40,637 nucleotides of DNA from Ignavibacteria bacterium (GCA_016873735.1 VGWD01000021.1:1-40637), one strand, 5' to 3'; counted from the first letter of the stretch, positions 1 through 8,290 are shown. Numbers and translations are program-made. The notes: generated from the letters alone by a model not told the origin.

Positions 1-120
1 TGTATTGAATTATATGTAGTTATGATATTGTCAGTAGTATTACCGACCTCATCACAACAACTCAGTCACATCATCACAGTTCACATTCAACACAGTCTCA
101 TTCATCGGTATTGATAGGGG
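1..120 (+). repeat. Left arm of 120-bp perfect inverted repeat
   Basis: Base-by-base comparison with the reverse complement of 1548-1667 gives 120 of 120 matches. The match stops at the inner ends (after the GGGG at 117-120). The outer end is cut by the window edge, so the true arm may be longer. The arm is poor in G on this strand. It carries TCACA four times, at 52, 66, 74 and 81, which could be arm-type binding sites for the recombinase. Confidence 0.97.
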
Positions 121-154
121 TAAATCGATGAAAAAAGGGGTGATTACAGTATCT

Positions 155-197
155 AATTCGTAACCTTTTGGTCACTTTTTGAAAAAGGTTACGAATT
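155..197. repeat. 15-bp inverted repeat upstream of the recombinase
   Basis: Perfect 15-bp arms at 155-169 and 183-197 are separated by a 13-base spacer. The pair lies between the left long repeat and the recombinase start. No T-run follows on either strand, so it does not look like a terminator. A recombinase core site, or an operator controlling the recombinase gene, are the likely roles. The function is inferred from position only. Confidence 0.75.
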
Positions 198-318
198 TCC
201 CTACAAGTGAGTATTCATCAGTGTAGTTGGGTATTCGGATTTGAGGTAAAATGAGGTGATACTGAACACTTTTGGTGTCATTTACAGTAACCATTTAGGT
301 GTTGAATTGAACTCAAAA

Positions 319-1524
319 ATGACCGTCTCCTTTGTGTTATACACAAACAAAGTCAAGATAGACAAGACAATACCCATCTATCTACGGATATACTATTCCA
401 ATAAGATGGTTCAAATCTCTACAGGATTGAGTGTTCACAAACAATCTTGGAACAAGAAAACCAACCGTTTTCTCGGAAACAGTTTGGAAATCATGACCAA
501 GAATGAAACCTTGAAACTTCTAGAGTTGAAGGTTTGGAACATTTTCAACAATCTACTAAGACAAGAAATACCCTTCACGGTCTATTCAATCAGATCTAAG
601 TTACTTGGAGATGAAACCACTAAAGTCACTCTACTTCAAGTCTTGGAATTGTATCTCAACAGAATGGAAAGATTAGTTGGGAGTGATTATTCCCCATCCT
701 CACTTCAAAAGTATACGAATTCAAAAACTCGGATATTGGAGTTCATTCAGTTAAAATTCAATAAGAATGACTTACCTATTCATGAGGTGAACAATTCATT
801 CATGATGGACTTTCTTGACTATCTTAAAGTGAATGTAAAAAATCAACCAAAGACGGTTCAGAAACATTGTCAGAGAATAACAACAATGATGAACTATTCA
901 GTAAAGAGGGGTTTAATTGAGAAAGTCCCATTCAATGAAATCAGAGTGAAAGTCCCACCAAAATTGGTGACATATCTCACTCAAGAAGAGGTTGATAGAA
1001 TTGAACACAGAGATTTCAAGAATGAACGATTGAACATCATCCGTGATATGTTCATTTTCTCGGTGTATAGTGGGTTTTCTTACACGGAATTGAGAAACCT
1101 ACATGAAAGTCATACAAGAATGATAGACGGTCAAATGTGGGTGGAGATGATAAGACAGAAAACACGGAGACCATATAAAGTCCCACTACTTCCAAAGTGT
1201 GTGGAATTGATTGAACGATATAAAGACCATCCAAAGACAAAAGAGAATGGTCTTCTACTTCCACTTCCAACCAATCAGAAGTTCAATTGTTATCTCAAAG
1301 AGATACAAGACCTCTGTTCAATCAACACTACATTGACTTGTCATCTAGGTAGGAGGACTTTCGGTTCTACCATACTCCTCAGAAACAATATCAATATCCA
1401 TGTTATCAGTCAGTTGTTGGGACATTCATCAACCAATATCACTATCAAGTCTTATCTCGGTTCAGTTCCTGAATTGATGTTGAATGAATTCGATAAGATA
1501 AAATCAGTCTATGAGAGAGATTAA
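319..1524 (+). CDS. Tyrosine recombinase/integrase
   Basis: This is a site-specific recombinase of the tyrosine family in the layout common in Bacteroidota: an N-terminal arm-DNA-binding domain (about residues 1-65, ending in an ISTGLSV-type strand), a SAM-like core-binding domain (about 105-200), and a C-terminal catalytic domain. All catalytic residues are present: Arg259 (TELR), Lys281, His342 and Arg345 (HLGR), His369 (LLGH) and Tyr379 (IKSY). It therefore looks active. A GTG at 256 would add 21 residues. The ATG at 319 is preferred because the arm-binding domain begins there. It is the only gene between the 120-bp inverted repeats, and by eye it is more AT-rich than its neighbours, which fits acquisition by transfer. 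No partner gene (excisionase, relaxase, transposase) is present. Confidence 0.93.
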   Translation: MTVSFVLYTNKVKIDKTIPIYLRIYYSNKMVQISTGLSVHKQSWNKKTNRFLGNSLEIMTKNETLKLLELKVWNIFNNLLRQEIPFTVYSIRSKLLGDETTKVTLLQVLELYLNRMERLVGSDYSPSSLQKYTNSKTRILEFIQLKFNKNDLPIHEVNNSFMMDFLDYLKVNVKNQPKTVQKHCQRITTMMNYSVKRGLIEKVPFNEIRVKVPPKLVTYLTQEEVDRIEHRDFKNERLNIIRDMFIFSVYSGFSYTELRNLHESHTRMIDGQMWVEMIRQKTRRPYKVPLLPKCVELIERYKDHPKTKENGLLLPLPTNQKFNCYLKEIQDLCSINTTLTCHLGRRTFGSTILLRNNINIHVISQLLGHSSTNITIKSYLGSVPELMLNEFDKIKSVYERD

Positions 1525-1547
1525 GTTACACCCTTTACAATCTTACT

Positions 1548-1667
1548 CCCCTATCAATACCGATGAATGAGACTGTGTTGAATGTGAACTGTGATGATGT
1601 GACTGAGTTGTTGTGATGAGGTCGGTAATACTACTGACAATATCATAACTACATATAATTCAATACA
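1548..1667 (-). repeat. Right arm of 120-bp perfect inverted repeat
   Basis: This is the exact reverse complement of 1-120. It starts 23 bp after the recombinase stop codon and ends at 1667. The flanking sequence beyond it (1668-1710) is unrelated to the inside of the element and contains no gene. Confidence 0.97.
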
Positions 1668-1710
1668 GTTAGTAAAAGATTTATACCTACCCAACACTAC
1701 CATTACCAAC

Positions 1711-1745
1711 AAAAAAACCGATAATTACCTATTGTAATCATCGGT
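1711..1745 (-). terminator. Intrinsic terminator after tRNA-Ser
   Basis: Read on the minus strand, a 12-bp stem (1745-1734 with 1728-1717, one G-U pair) with a 5-base loop is followed by seven Ts (1717-1711). It lies about 30 bp past the tRNA 3' end and is a clear Rho-independent terminator for the rsgA/tRNA direction. Confidence 0.88.
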
Positions 1746-1773
1746 CACAAGTATCCAGTCTCTACCTGGGTTG

Positions 1774-1860
1774 CGGAGAAGGAGGGATTCGAACCCTCGA
1801 TAGGATTGCTCCTATAACGGTTTTCGAGACCGTCCGATTCAACCACTCTCGCACTTCTCC
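1774..1860 (-). tRNA. tRNA-Ser (anticodon CGA)
   Basis: The minus strand folds as a class II tRNA. The acceptor stem pairs GGAGAAG with CTTCTCC, there is a long variable arm, and the T-loop is GGTTCGAATCC. The anticodon loop is CTCGAAA, giving anticodon CGA, which reads UCG serine codons. The discriminator base is G, as expected for tRNA-Ser, and CCA is not encoded. It lies 39 bp downstream of rsgA on the same strand and may be co-transcribed with it. A strong terminator follows. Confidence 0.96.
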
Positions 1861-1899
1861 GGATGTGGTTTGGAGCTCAAAAGTACGAAATCGTTTCGA

Positions 1900-2997
1900 C
1901 TATTCTTCCAGACTCTCCACGATCTGCAGATAACTCACATAGCGTTCGGGGTCAATCAATTCTTCTTCCACCGCTTGTTTCACCGCACAATCAGGTTCAT
2001 GCCGATGCGTGCAAGAGGTGAATTTGCATTTGGGATACCATGCATCAAAATCATGAAAATAAAATGCGGTGTCATCAGGATGCATGTCCCATATTCCCAA
2101 TTCTCTCAATCCCGGTGTATCGGCAAGAAATCCTCCGCCGGGCATTGCAAACAATCGAGCGGAAGAAGTGACATGCTTGCCCTTCCAAGTGCGCTCGCTC
2201 ACTTCGCCGGTTCTTTGTAATTCCTCGCCCGTGATTGCATTGATGAGTGAAGATTTTCCCACGCCTGAAGGACCCGACAAGACCATTGAATGTCCGCGCA
2301 ATACTTCTGATAATTCCTCGATTCCGATTCCCTCCGCAACGCTCGTGAACATCATGGGGATTTTCAGCGTGTCAGAATACACAGCCAAATCCTCGGCAAT
2401 CAATTCTTGATCCATCAATTCAATTTTGTTGATGCAAATCAATGGCTCCAATTTTCCCAATTCAGCGGCAATCAAATATCGATCAAGCAAACGCTTATTG
2501 TAAAAAGGATCCGCAGCTGACATTACGATCAAAATGGAGTCCACATTGCTGATGATCACCTGCTCACCAGCATGCTTGCCAATACCTTTTCTGGATAATT
2601 GAGAAGTCCGCTTGCCAACTTCAACTATGCTCCCTTTCTTGATCCCCGTTCCATCATCCACAAACACAATCCCAACATGATCGCCAACAGCCAAAAGGGA
2701 AGTGTCCTCATGCATGGCAAAAACAGTACCCGCAGGCAAACATTCAAAAACCTCACCCGATTCAGATTGCACAAACCAAGTTCTGCCACCTACAGCCATC
2801 ACATGTCCGGATGCATCAATCATACCCTCGGGCGCTTGACCGGCCTTGATCATCGTGCGCGTCTCCTCCTTCTTGGATTGTACCCTGCCGGTGGATGAAC
2901 GAACATCCATCTCCTCTAGCCATGTCTCCTCAGTGGAATATGACTTTCTTTGCTTGATTTTGGCCTTTTTACCCGATTCTACTCGCTTTTTCTTCAT
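1900..2997 (-). CDS. rsgA: Ribosome small-subunit GTPase RsgA
   Basis: RsgA is a circularly permuted GTPase that checks late 30S ribosome assembly. An N-terminal basic tail leads into an OB-fold (about 60-130). The GTPase motifs follow in permuted order: G4 as NKIE at 190-193, G1 as GPSGVGKSS at 242-250, and G3 as DTPG at 293-296. A zinc knuckle follows (Cys324, Cys329, His331, Cys337). The 365 residues are close to the family length. The last residue of G4 is Glu where Asp is usual, a conservative change that touches guanine recognition. Its divergent neighbour is recJ. tRNA-Ser lies directly downstream on the same strand. Confidence 0.96.
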   Translation of the reverse strand: MKKKRVESGKKAKIKQRKSYSTEETWLEEMDVRSSTGRVQSKKEETRTMIKAGQAPEGMIDASGHVMAVGGRTWFVQSESGEVFECLPAGTVFAMHEDTSLLAVGDHVGIVFVDDGTGIKKGSIVEVGKRTSQLSRKGIGKHAGEQVIISNVDSILIVMSAADPFYNKRLLDRYLIAAELGKLEPLICINKIELMDQELIAEDLAVYSDTLKIPMMFTSVAEGIGIEELSEVLRGHSMVLSGPSGVGKSSLINAITGEELQRTGEVSERTWKGKHVTSSARLFAMPGGGFLADTPGLRELGIWDMHPDDTAFYFHDFDAWYPKCKFTSCTHRHEPDCAVKQAVEEELIDPERYVSYLQIVESLEE

Positions 2998-3060
2998 GAA
3001 TACAGTATGAATGTGTCAGATTGTTTACACAATTCTGTCAATATTTTTCCACAATGACTC

Positions 3061-3089
3061 TTGCCATATATGGGAATTTATGTAATTTG
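3061..3089 (+). promoter_or_regulatory. Candidate Bacteroidota-type promoter of recJ
   Basis: A TTG at 3061-3063 is followed after 19 bases by TAATTTG at 3083-3089. This is close to the TTG-N19-TAnnTTTG pattern but one base short in the -7 box. Transcription would start near 3096, downstream of the ATGs at 3021 and 3054. That supports the TTG at 3123 as the recJ start codon. Confidence 0.4.
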
Positions 3090-3122
3090 AATACAGTTTT
3101 TCTAAACAATAGTCAGTTTTTT

Positions 3123-4823
3123 TTGGAATATCGTTGGATTATCAGAGAACATGCTGATGATGGTTCCGCACAAACACTTGCACAAAAGCTAAATGTACCG
3201 ATATGCCTCGCGAAAGTCCTTGCGACTCGTGGACTTATCAATGAATCCGAAGCAGAACGATTTCTCACTCCTGCACTTGAAGAAATCCATGATCCGTTTT
3301 TGATGGATGGAATGGACAAGGCAACGGAAAGAGTTTGTAAGGCCATAGCGACCGGTGAAACTATTTGGGTTCATGGCGATTATGATGTGGATGGAACCGC
3401 AAGTACAGCAATGATGCTCCTCTTCCTGAGAGAGATAGGGGGGTACGTAAAGTATTTTGTTCCGGACAGACAAGGGGAAGGATATGGTCTGTCGCATCAA
3501 AGCATTGGCAAAGCCAAAGAAGCCGGTGCAACACTTCTCATCGCCGTTGATTGCGGCATTACTTCCGTTGAACCCGTTGAATATGCCAAATCACTTGGTA
3601 TAGACACCATCATTTGCGATCATCATGAACCGGCTGAAGAATTGCCGAATGCATACGCAATTCTGGATCCCCTCAAACCTGAATGTTCCTATCCCTTCAA
3701 ACATTTATCTGCCTGTGGTGTTGCATTCAAATTGATCCAAGGAATTTGCATCGCACTCAATAAACCCGACATTCCTTTTTCCTATCTGGATTTTGTTGCA
3801 GTTTCATCAGCGGCCGACATCGTTGCACTCACTGGTGAGAATCGCATTCTTGTGCATTATGGTTTGGAGCGCTTGAATAATAATCCGCGTCCCGGATTTC
3901 AGGGCTTGCTTGATTGTGCAGACATGCGTGTCGGAAATCTCACAACATCCAATATCATTTTCGGCATTGCGCCTCGCATCAATGCTGCCGGCAGATTGGG
4001 TGATGCAGGTAGAGCGGTGGATATGATGATAGCCGATGATGAATATTCTGCATTCTCGATTGCACAAATGCTTGAGAGTGATAATCGCCGTCGCAGACAA
4101 TTGGATGAATTTACATTTGACCAAGCAAGCAAAGAAGCAGAACGATTGCTTGGCGAAAAGGAACGTCGCTCACTTGTGGTGTATAAACCAAATTGGCATG
4201 CAGGCGTAATCGGAATAGTTGCATCACGTTTGGTGGAGCGCTTTCACTTACCAACGATTTTGCTTACTTCATTGGACAAACATGCGAAGGGTTCAGCAAG
4301 AAGCATTCGTAATTTTGACATACATAATGCATTAAAAGAATGCGAACATTTATTGCTTGAATTTGGCGGTCATAAACATGCTGCCGGAGTAACACTTCTG
4401 GAGAAAGACATCGAGGAATTGCGTGAGTCAATCGATGCCATAGCACATCGCGAAATCACTCCCGAAATGTTGATTCCCGAAATCGTCGTTGATTCAGAAT
4501 TGCAACTCAGTGAATTGTCACCACGATTTTTGGAAGTTCTCAGACGATTCGCACCATTTGGTTATGCAAATTCAAAACCAATGTTTTATGCTCGCAATGT
4601 ACGATCGGCAAATGGTGTGAAAATCATTGGTGGAAATCATATCAAATTGCGAACCGTGCAATCAAACTTTGCAATCGATGCAATCGGATTCAATCTCGCT
4701 CACAAAATCGAATATTGTAGCAATGGAAAGCCCTTTTCAATTTGCTTCAATTTGGAAGAGAATGCACAAAATGGATCCAATGCTCCCCAGCTTTCCATCA
4801 AAGACATTCGTCCTGAAGAATGA
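3123..4823 (+). CDS. recJ: Single-strand DNA exonuclease RecJ
   Basis: RecJ is a 5'-3' single-strand DNA exonuclease of the DHH family, used in recombination and repair. With the start chosen here (566 residues), the motifs are GDYDVDG at 85-91, DCGIT at 143-147, DHH at 166-168, and a DHHA1 GGHKHAAG near 414. The C-terminal OB-like region is present. The frame is open back to ATGs at 3021 and 3054. The RecJ N-terminus (EYRWIIRE) begins right at the TTG at 3123, and a promoter-like sequence lies between the upstream ATGs and this TTG. The stop codon TGA directly abuts the TCA stop of the convergent permease gene, forming TGATCA. Confidence 0.95.
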   Translation: MEYRWIIREHADDGSAQTLAQKLNVPICLAKVLATRGLINESEAERFLTPALEEIHDPFLMDGMDKATERVCKAIATGETIWVHGDYDVDGTASTAMMLLFLREIGGYVKYFVPDRQGEGYGLSHQSIGKAKEAGATLLIAVDCGITSVEPVEYAKSLGIDTIICDHHEPAEELPNAYAILDPLKPECSYPFKHLSACGVAFKLIQGICIALNKPDIPFSYLDFVAVSSAADIVALTGENRILVHYGLERLNNNPRPGFQGLLDCADMRVGNLTTSNIIFGIAPRINAAGRLGDAGRAVDMMIADDEYSAFSIAQMLESDNRRRRQLDEFTFDQASKEAERLLGEKERRSLVVYKPNWHAGVIGIVASRLVERFHLPTILLTSLDKHAKGSARSIRNFDIHNALKECEHLLLEFGGHKHAAGVTLLEKDIEELRESIDAIAHREITPEMLIPEIVVDSELQLSELSPRFLEVLRRFAPFGYANSKPMFYARNVRSANGVKIIGGNHIKLRTVQSNFAIDAIGFNLAHKIEYCSNGKPFSICFNLEENAQNGSNAPQLSIKDIRPEE

Positions 4824-6182
4824 TCAATGCTTGAATCTCAGCCATATATCCTTGATTGACCATTCATTGTTCATGATGAATGTCAATGCCAGGCCAATGA
4901 ACCCCGTCACATAAATACCGAACCAACCTCCCACTTCGGCAGAGATCAAATCACGATCGGCCAATTTTTCTCCTCCGATCAAACAAGCCCAGAAAATCAC
5001 ATAAAATATCAGACTGATTGCAGCACTTATTCCGAAATTTCCGCGCTTGCTCATCATGCCGAGCGGACATCCAATAAACACGAAAACCAGACATGCACAA
5101 GGAATGGAGTATTTCTTGTAAATCTCCACGAGATATACTTTCTTCTTTTTTTGCTGCTCCGATGCCTGAAACAAATCAGATTCCAATGGAGAGCGTAGCA
5201 TGGACAATCGATTCATCACGCGTTTCTGAATGTCAATATCATTCGGTTTGGAAGGTTTCTGCAGAACATCCGTCAATCCTGAAGAATCACCTGCAATGCG
5301 GGCCTGCATCACTTCGGCATAATGGTCTTGCATCAATGTGTCGATACGCTTCTGCGTGACATTGATCGATGCATCGGTTTCAAAAACGATTGCCCTCATG
5401 TCTGCAATGGACATCTCGCGATCTCCACGAGAACCCAGATTCACATCCGATTGCTGAAACAAAAAATCTCTGGCAGCTATTGAAATCACATGTTTTGCAA
5501 AACGCATGATTCTGAAATCAGTTCTCTTTTGTTTTTGCAATTGATGCACTTCTCCATTGTGAAGCGTTACAATCACTCGAGCATAATCAGATGAAAATTT
5601 GATTGATCCCGTATCTGCAGAAAGGACATTCGTTCTTGTGCTGAAACCATTGTCATAAATCGTGACCCCATACATCGCGCCGCTTGCAGTATCAACCTTC
5701 CTTGCAAGAATAGTATATCCCTCCAATTGAGAAACAAATCTACCGGACTCAATGGCAAAAGTCGGTTTCTTGCGCTGTATGTCCTGCATCAGGATTTTAA
5801 AACGATGATTTGATTCAGGCAGGATAGTGTCATTAAACCAATATACCCCATAAAACAATCCGCAACCGATGAAAATGATCGGCATCATCATGCGCCACAA
5901 ACTGCGTCCACCGGACTTGATGATCGTTGTTTCATGCGCTCCGGACATACTGCCGAATGCCATCAATGTGGAGAAGAGAACGCCCATGGGAATGGCGAGA
6001 ACAATCATCCAAGACAAACTCAACATGATCACTTGCAGAATGATGGCATTGTCGAGCCCTTTTCCGATGAGCTTGTCCAGATTGTTCATCAAGAACTGCA
6101 GGAGAAACAAAAACATCACCGTGAAGGTCCCGAAGAAGAAGGGGCCTATATGCAGTCTGAGAATATAAAGAGATATGAGCAT
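4824..6182 (-). CDS. LptF/LptG family LPS export permease
   Basis: This is a YjgP/YjgQ-family membrane protein. In the LPS transport complex LptB2FG, these permeases pull lipopolysaccharide from the inner membrane. Three helices near the N-terminus (about 12-34, 50-72, 98-118) and three near the C-terminus (about 358-378, 386-406, 420-438) flank a periplasmic beta-jellyroll region, the usual topology. The conserved S-K-R-G-N-F-G loop between helices 4 and 5 is present. The 452 residues exceed the E. coli length because of an extended charged segment at about 250-345, as often seen in Bacteroidota. The sequence does not say whether it is LptF or LptG. It lies 20 bp downstream of the HNH gene on the same strand. 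Confidence 0.88.
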   Translation of the reverse strand: MLISLYILRLHIGPFFFGTFTVMFLFLLQFLMNNLDKLIGKGLDNAIILQVIMLSLSWMIVLAIPMGVLFSTLMAFGSMSGAHETTIIKSGGRSLWRMMMPIIFIGCGLFYGVYWFNDTILPESNHRFKILMQDIQRKKPTFAIESGRFVSQLEGYTILARKVDTASGAMYGVTIYDNGFSTRTNVLSADTGSIKFSSDYARVIVTLHNGEVHQLQKQKRTDFRIMRFAKHVISIAARDFLFQQSDVNLGSRGDREMSIADMRAIVFETDASINVTQKRIDTLMQDHYAEVMQARIAGDSSGLTDVLQKPSKPNDIDIQKRVMNRLSMLRSPLESDLFQASEQQKKKKVYLVEIYKKYSIPCACLVFVFIGCPLGMMSKRGNFGISAAISLIFYVIFWACLIGGEKLADRDLISAEVGGWFGIYVTGFIGLALTFIMNNEWSIKDIWLRFKH

Positions 6183-6202
6183 GATTCAGTGGAATTCAAT
6201 CA

Positions 6203-6730
6203 TCAATCAAGGAAAAGATACGGTTTCCACGCTTCATCCACTTTTCCCATGAAATTTTTCAAGAAAGTGACATGATGCGGTTTGCGAGGTTGCTTTGCAA
6301 GTTTCATGCCCGCTTCCTCCGGTGTTTGATTTCCTTTGCGATTATTGCATCGGATGCAAGCGGTCACCAAATTATCCCATGTGTCCATGCCTCCGCGTGA
6401 ACGAGGTATGACATGATCCAAAGTCAATGGAGGACTTGTCTTCGCGCAATACTGGCATTGATGATTATCTCTTCTGAGGATATTTCTTCGCGATAATTCA
6501 ATATTCTTGAATCGAACCCGGATATAAGAGGAAAGTCGAATGACACTCGGATAGGGAAATGTTGCATTCACTGAACGCAAAACACGGTCTTGTCTTTCGG
6601 CAACAAGATCGGCTTTCAATAAATAAATCAACAAAAATGCCTTTTTGGCACTGCAAACGCTGATGGGTTCATAGCTTTGATTCAGAACAAGCACGCGATT
6701 GGCCAATGAAGGCGAATTCGGTAATTGCAA
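6203..6730 (-). CDS. HNH endonuclease family protein
   Basis: This is a 175-residue protein with a C-terminal HNH nuclease fold stabilised by zinc: Cys92 and Cys95 (CQYC), Asp105-His106 (DHVIPRSRGG), Asn120, Cys125 and Cys128 followed by NNRKGN. The N-terminal part (RVLVLNQSYEPISV) is characteristic of a widespread stand-alone bacterial HNH family with no settled role. It is neither a restriction-system nor an intron enzyme on this evidence, since no methylase or intron is nearby. It precedes the LptF/G gene by 20 bp and probably shares its transcript. A TATATTCG box on the minus strand at 6847-6840 is a weak promoter candidate. Confidence 0.9.
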   Translation of the reverse strand: MQLPNSPSLANRVLVLNQSYEPISVCSAKKAFLLIYLLKADLVAERQDRVLRSVNATFPYPSVIRLSSYIRVRFKNIELSRRNILRRDNHQCQYCAKTSPPLTLDHVIPRSRGGMDTWDNLVTACIRCNNRKGNQTPEEAGMKLAKQPRKPHHVTFLKNFMGKVDEAWKPYLFLD

Positions 6731-6896
6731 GCTTTCTTGATCATCATCCTGAATGAATGAGGCCTTTTGCGATCCATAATATGTGGTGTTTTTACTGAAT
6801 GTACCCTCGGCTTGAACAAATGATCATGTTTCAATGATACGAATATAGCACAGAAACATGAATTCTCATGATGTTCGCTTTGTCATCGTGAAATGG

Positions 6897-6904
6897 TAAA
6901 TTTG
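6897..6904 (+). promoter_or_regulatory. TAnnTTTG -7 box upstream of the lipase operon
   Basis: The sequence TAAATTTG matches the Bacteroidota -7 consensus exactly. The -33 element is poor: TTTG at 6879-6882 gives only 14 bases of spacing. If used, transcription would begin near 6911, past the first in-frame ATG at 6893, so translation would start at 6917 or 6941. Confidence 0.4.
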
Positions 6905-6940
6905 AGTAAATATTCCATGTCATTGAGATTGTTTCCAACT

Positions 6941-8290
6941 ATGAAGCCAATCATCGCTTGTATCGTCTTCATGCTTGTGTTCGGGGGTTGCTCAAGCACC
7001 AAAATGGCTTTGCCTGAATATCTACCCGTTTATGAATCCGCAAGACCTTCAAATGTTCTGCAAATCCCATATCCTATTTTGCTCCTTCATGGCCTTGGAC
7101 AAAAAGCCACTGTTTGGGACAAAGATGCCATTGAATTTTATGAACATGATCTCGGATTGCAACATGCGGGGATCTTGCGGCCGAACAAAAAAGGAATTTC
7201 ATTGGACAAAAAAGGTTCAGGAACTTTCATGGATTTTTTCACGGTACAATTCAGCAATCCCGTCGATTCGGTTGAAGGTTGGACAAAAGAATTGGAACAG
7301 TGCATACAATTTGTGCGAGAAAAAACTGATGCTGATAAAGTGATTCTCATTGGCTATAGCATGGGTGGTCTTACCGGCAGAAATTATCTCACAAAGCATG
7401 TGAAAGATCATCATGTGCAAAGACTAATCACTATTGGTTCTCCGCATCAGGGGTCTGCTTATGCAAAAGTGTATAATTGGAAAACCTCGGTGAATACTAC
7501 GCTCAAGGAAGGAAAGGGAGGATTATTGCAACCCATCATTGAACAAGCCGCTGAATTGATTCGAAAAGCAGAGCGTGATGTTCCTTATGATTCTCCTGCG
7601 GTGCGTGATCTACGTAGACCACAGGATGGCGGTTGGTTTATCGAAAAATCCGGCAATAGAGAACATCCTTTGGATGTTGAATACATCTCCGTGATTGGTG
7701 ATGTAGACATCATGAAGGAATTGTCTGCTTTGAATCAATCCGGTGCCAAGGAATTGCTCAGACGCATCATGGGATTGCTTGGACTCGGTGTTGAATCGCT
7801 CTTTGAGGGCGGAGATGGTGTTGTGAGTGCCAGCAGTCAGACAATCAATGAATTGCCATGGTTTAGATCTCAGCCGGGGAGACAAAGAATTTCACAGACG
7901 ATAAAATTGTCCTCAGTTCATGAAGAACATCTTCGCAATAGCAATGAAATTCAGAAATTATCGCTTGAAGATCAGCCCGAATTCAAGGGCGCTGAATTCT
8001 ATCGTGATGCATCCGGCAATCAATTGCTTCTTGTTATCGAGTATACTGATTATTTACCGAAGAATGAATGTAAAGTAACCATTGATTTCAAGCAATCGGG
8101 AATCACCAAACAAATCATCGTTTCACCCAAGGATATATCATTGGTGAAAACATCCTCCGGTCTCGTAAAACAATGCGCAATCAATATGCCGATGGGATTC
8201 AATGTTAACTCGGCGATTGAATGTTCAATCATGATCAAAAATGCCTTTGGCAGACAATGTTCCGCAATCAAGTCTTGGAGAGGAATATGA
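6941..8290 (+). CDS. Lipase-like alpha/beta hydrolase, probable lipoprotein
   Basis: The protein is a secreted alpha/beta hydrolase. Its N-terminus has a lipoprotein signal ending in a lipobox at Cys17 (VFGGC), so it is probably anchored in a membrane. The core shows the oxyanion-side motif LLLHGLGQ (about 47-54), the nucleophile elbow GYSMG with Ser140, Asp292 (GGDGVV) and His327 (SSVHEEH), which form a complete catalytic triad. This resembles triacylglycerol lipases and PGAP1-like esterases; the substrate cannot be told. The ATG at 6941 is chosen because the signal peptide starts there and a -7 box lies just upstream; an ATG at 6893 is also in frame. Its stop overlaps the HIT gene start by ATGA. 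Confidence 0.85.
   Translation: MKPIIACIVFMLVFGGCSSTKMALPEYLPVYESARPSNVLQIPYPILLLHGLGQKATVWDKDAIEFYEHDLGLQHAGILRPNKKGISLDKKGSGTFMDFFTVQFSNPVDSVEGWTKELEQCIQFVREKTDADKVILIGYSMGGLTGRNYLTKHVKDHHVQRLITIGSPHQGSAYAKVYNWKTSVNTTLKEGKGGLLQPIIEQAAELIRKAERDVPYDSPAVRDLRRPQDGGWFIEKSGNREHPLDVEYISVIGDVDIMKELSALNQSGAKELLRRIMGLLGLGVESLFEGGDGVVSASSQTINELPWFRSQPGRQRISQTIKLSSVHEEHLRNSNEIQKLSLEDQPEFKGAEFYRDASGNQLLLVIEYTDYLPKNECKVTIDFKQSGITKQIIVSPKDISLVKTSSGLVKQCAINMPMGFNVNSAIECSIMIKNAFGRQCSAIKSWRGI

Larger units (their letters stand above)
1..1667. mobile_element. Single-gene tyrosine recombinase unit with long inverted repeats
   Basis: The segment consists of a tyrosine recombinase gene enclosed by two perfect 120-bp inverted repeats (1-120 and 1548-1667). 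There is no other gene and no visible cargo. The left repeat begins at the first base of the window, so the unit may extend further left and any target-site duplication cannot be assessed. The right end lies 43 bp beyond the terminator of a tRNA-Ser gene. Possible readings are a minimal mobile element, an invertible segment, or the end of a contig broken at a repeat. The symmetry is directly visible; mobility is inferred. Confidence 0.6.

Noticed and set aside
1052-1270. Frame antisense to the recombinase
   Set aside because: It is a shadow of the recombinase coding sequence with no start signal or motif.
1-1667. A CRISPR array or an ordinary DDE insertion sequence at the left edge
   Set aside because: There are no regularly spaced direct repeats, and the gene is a tyrosine recombinase with no DDE motif.
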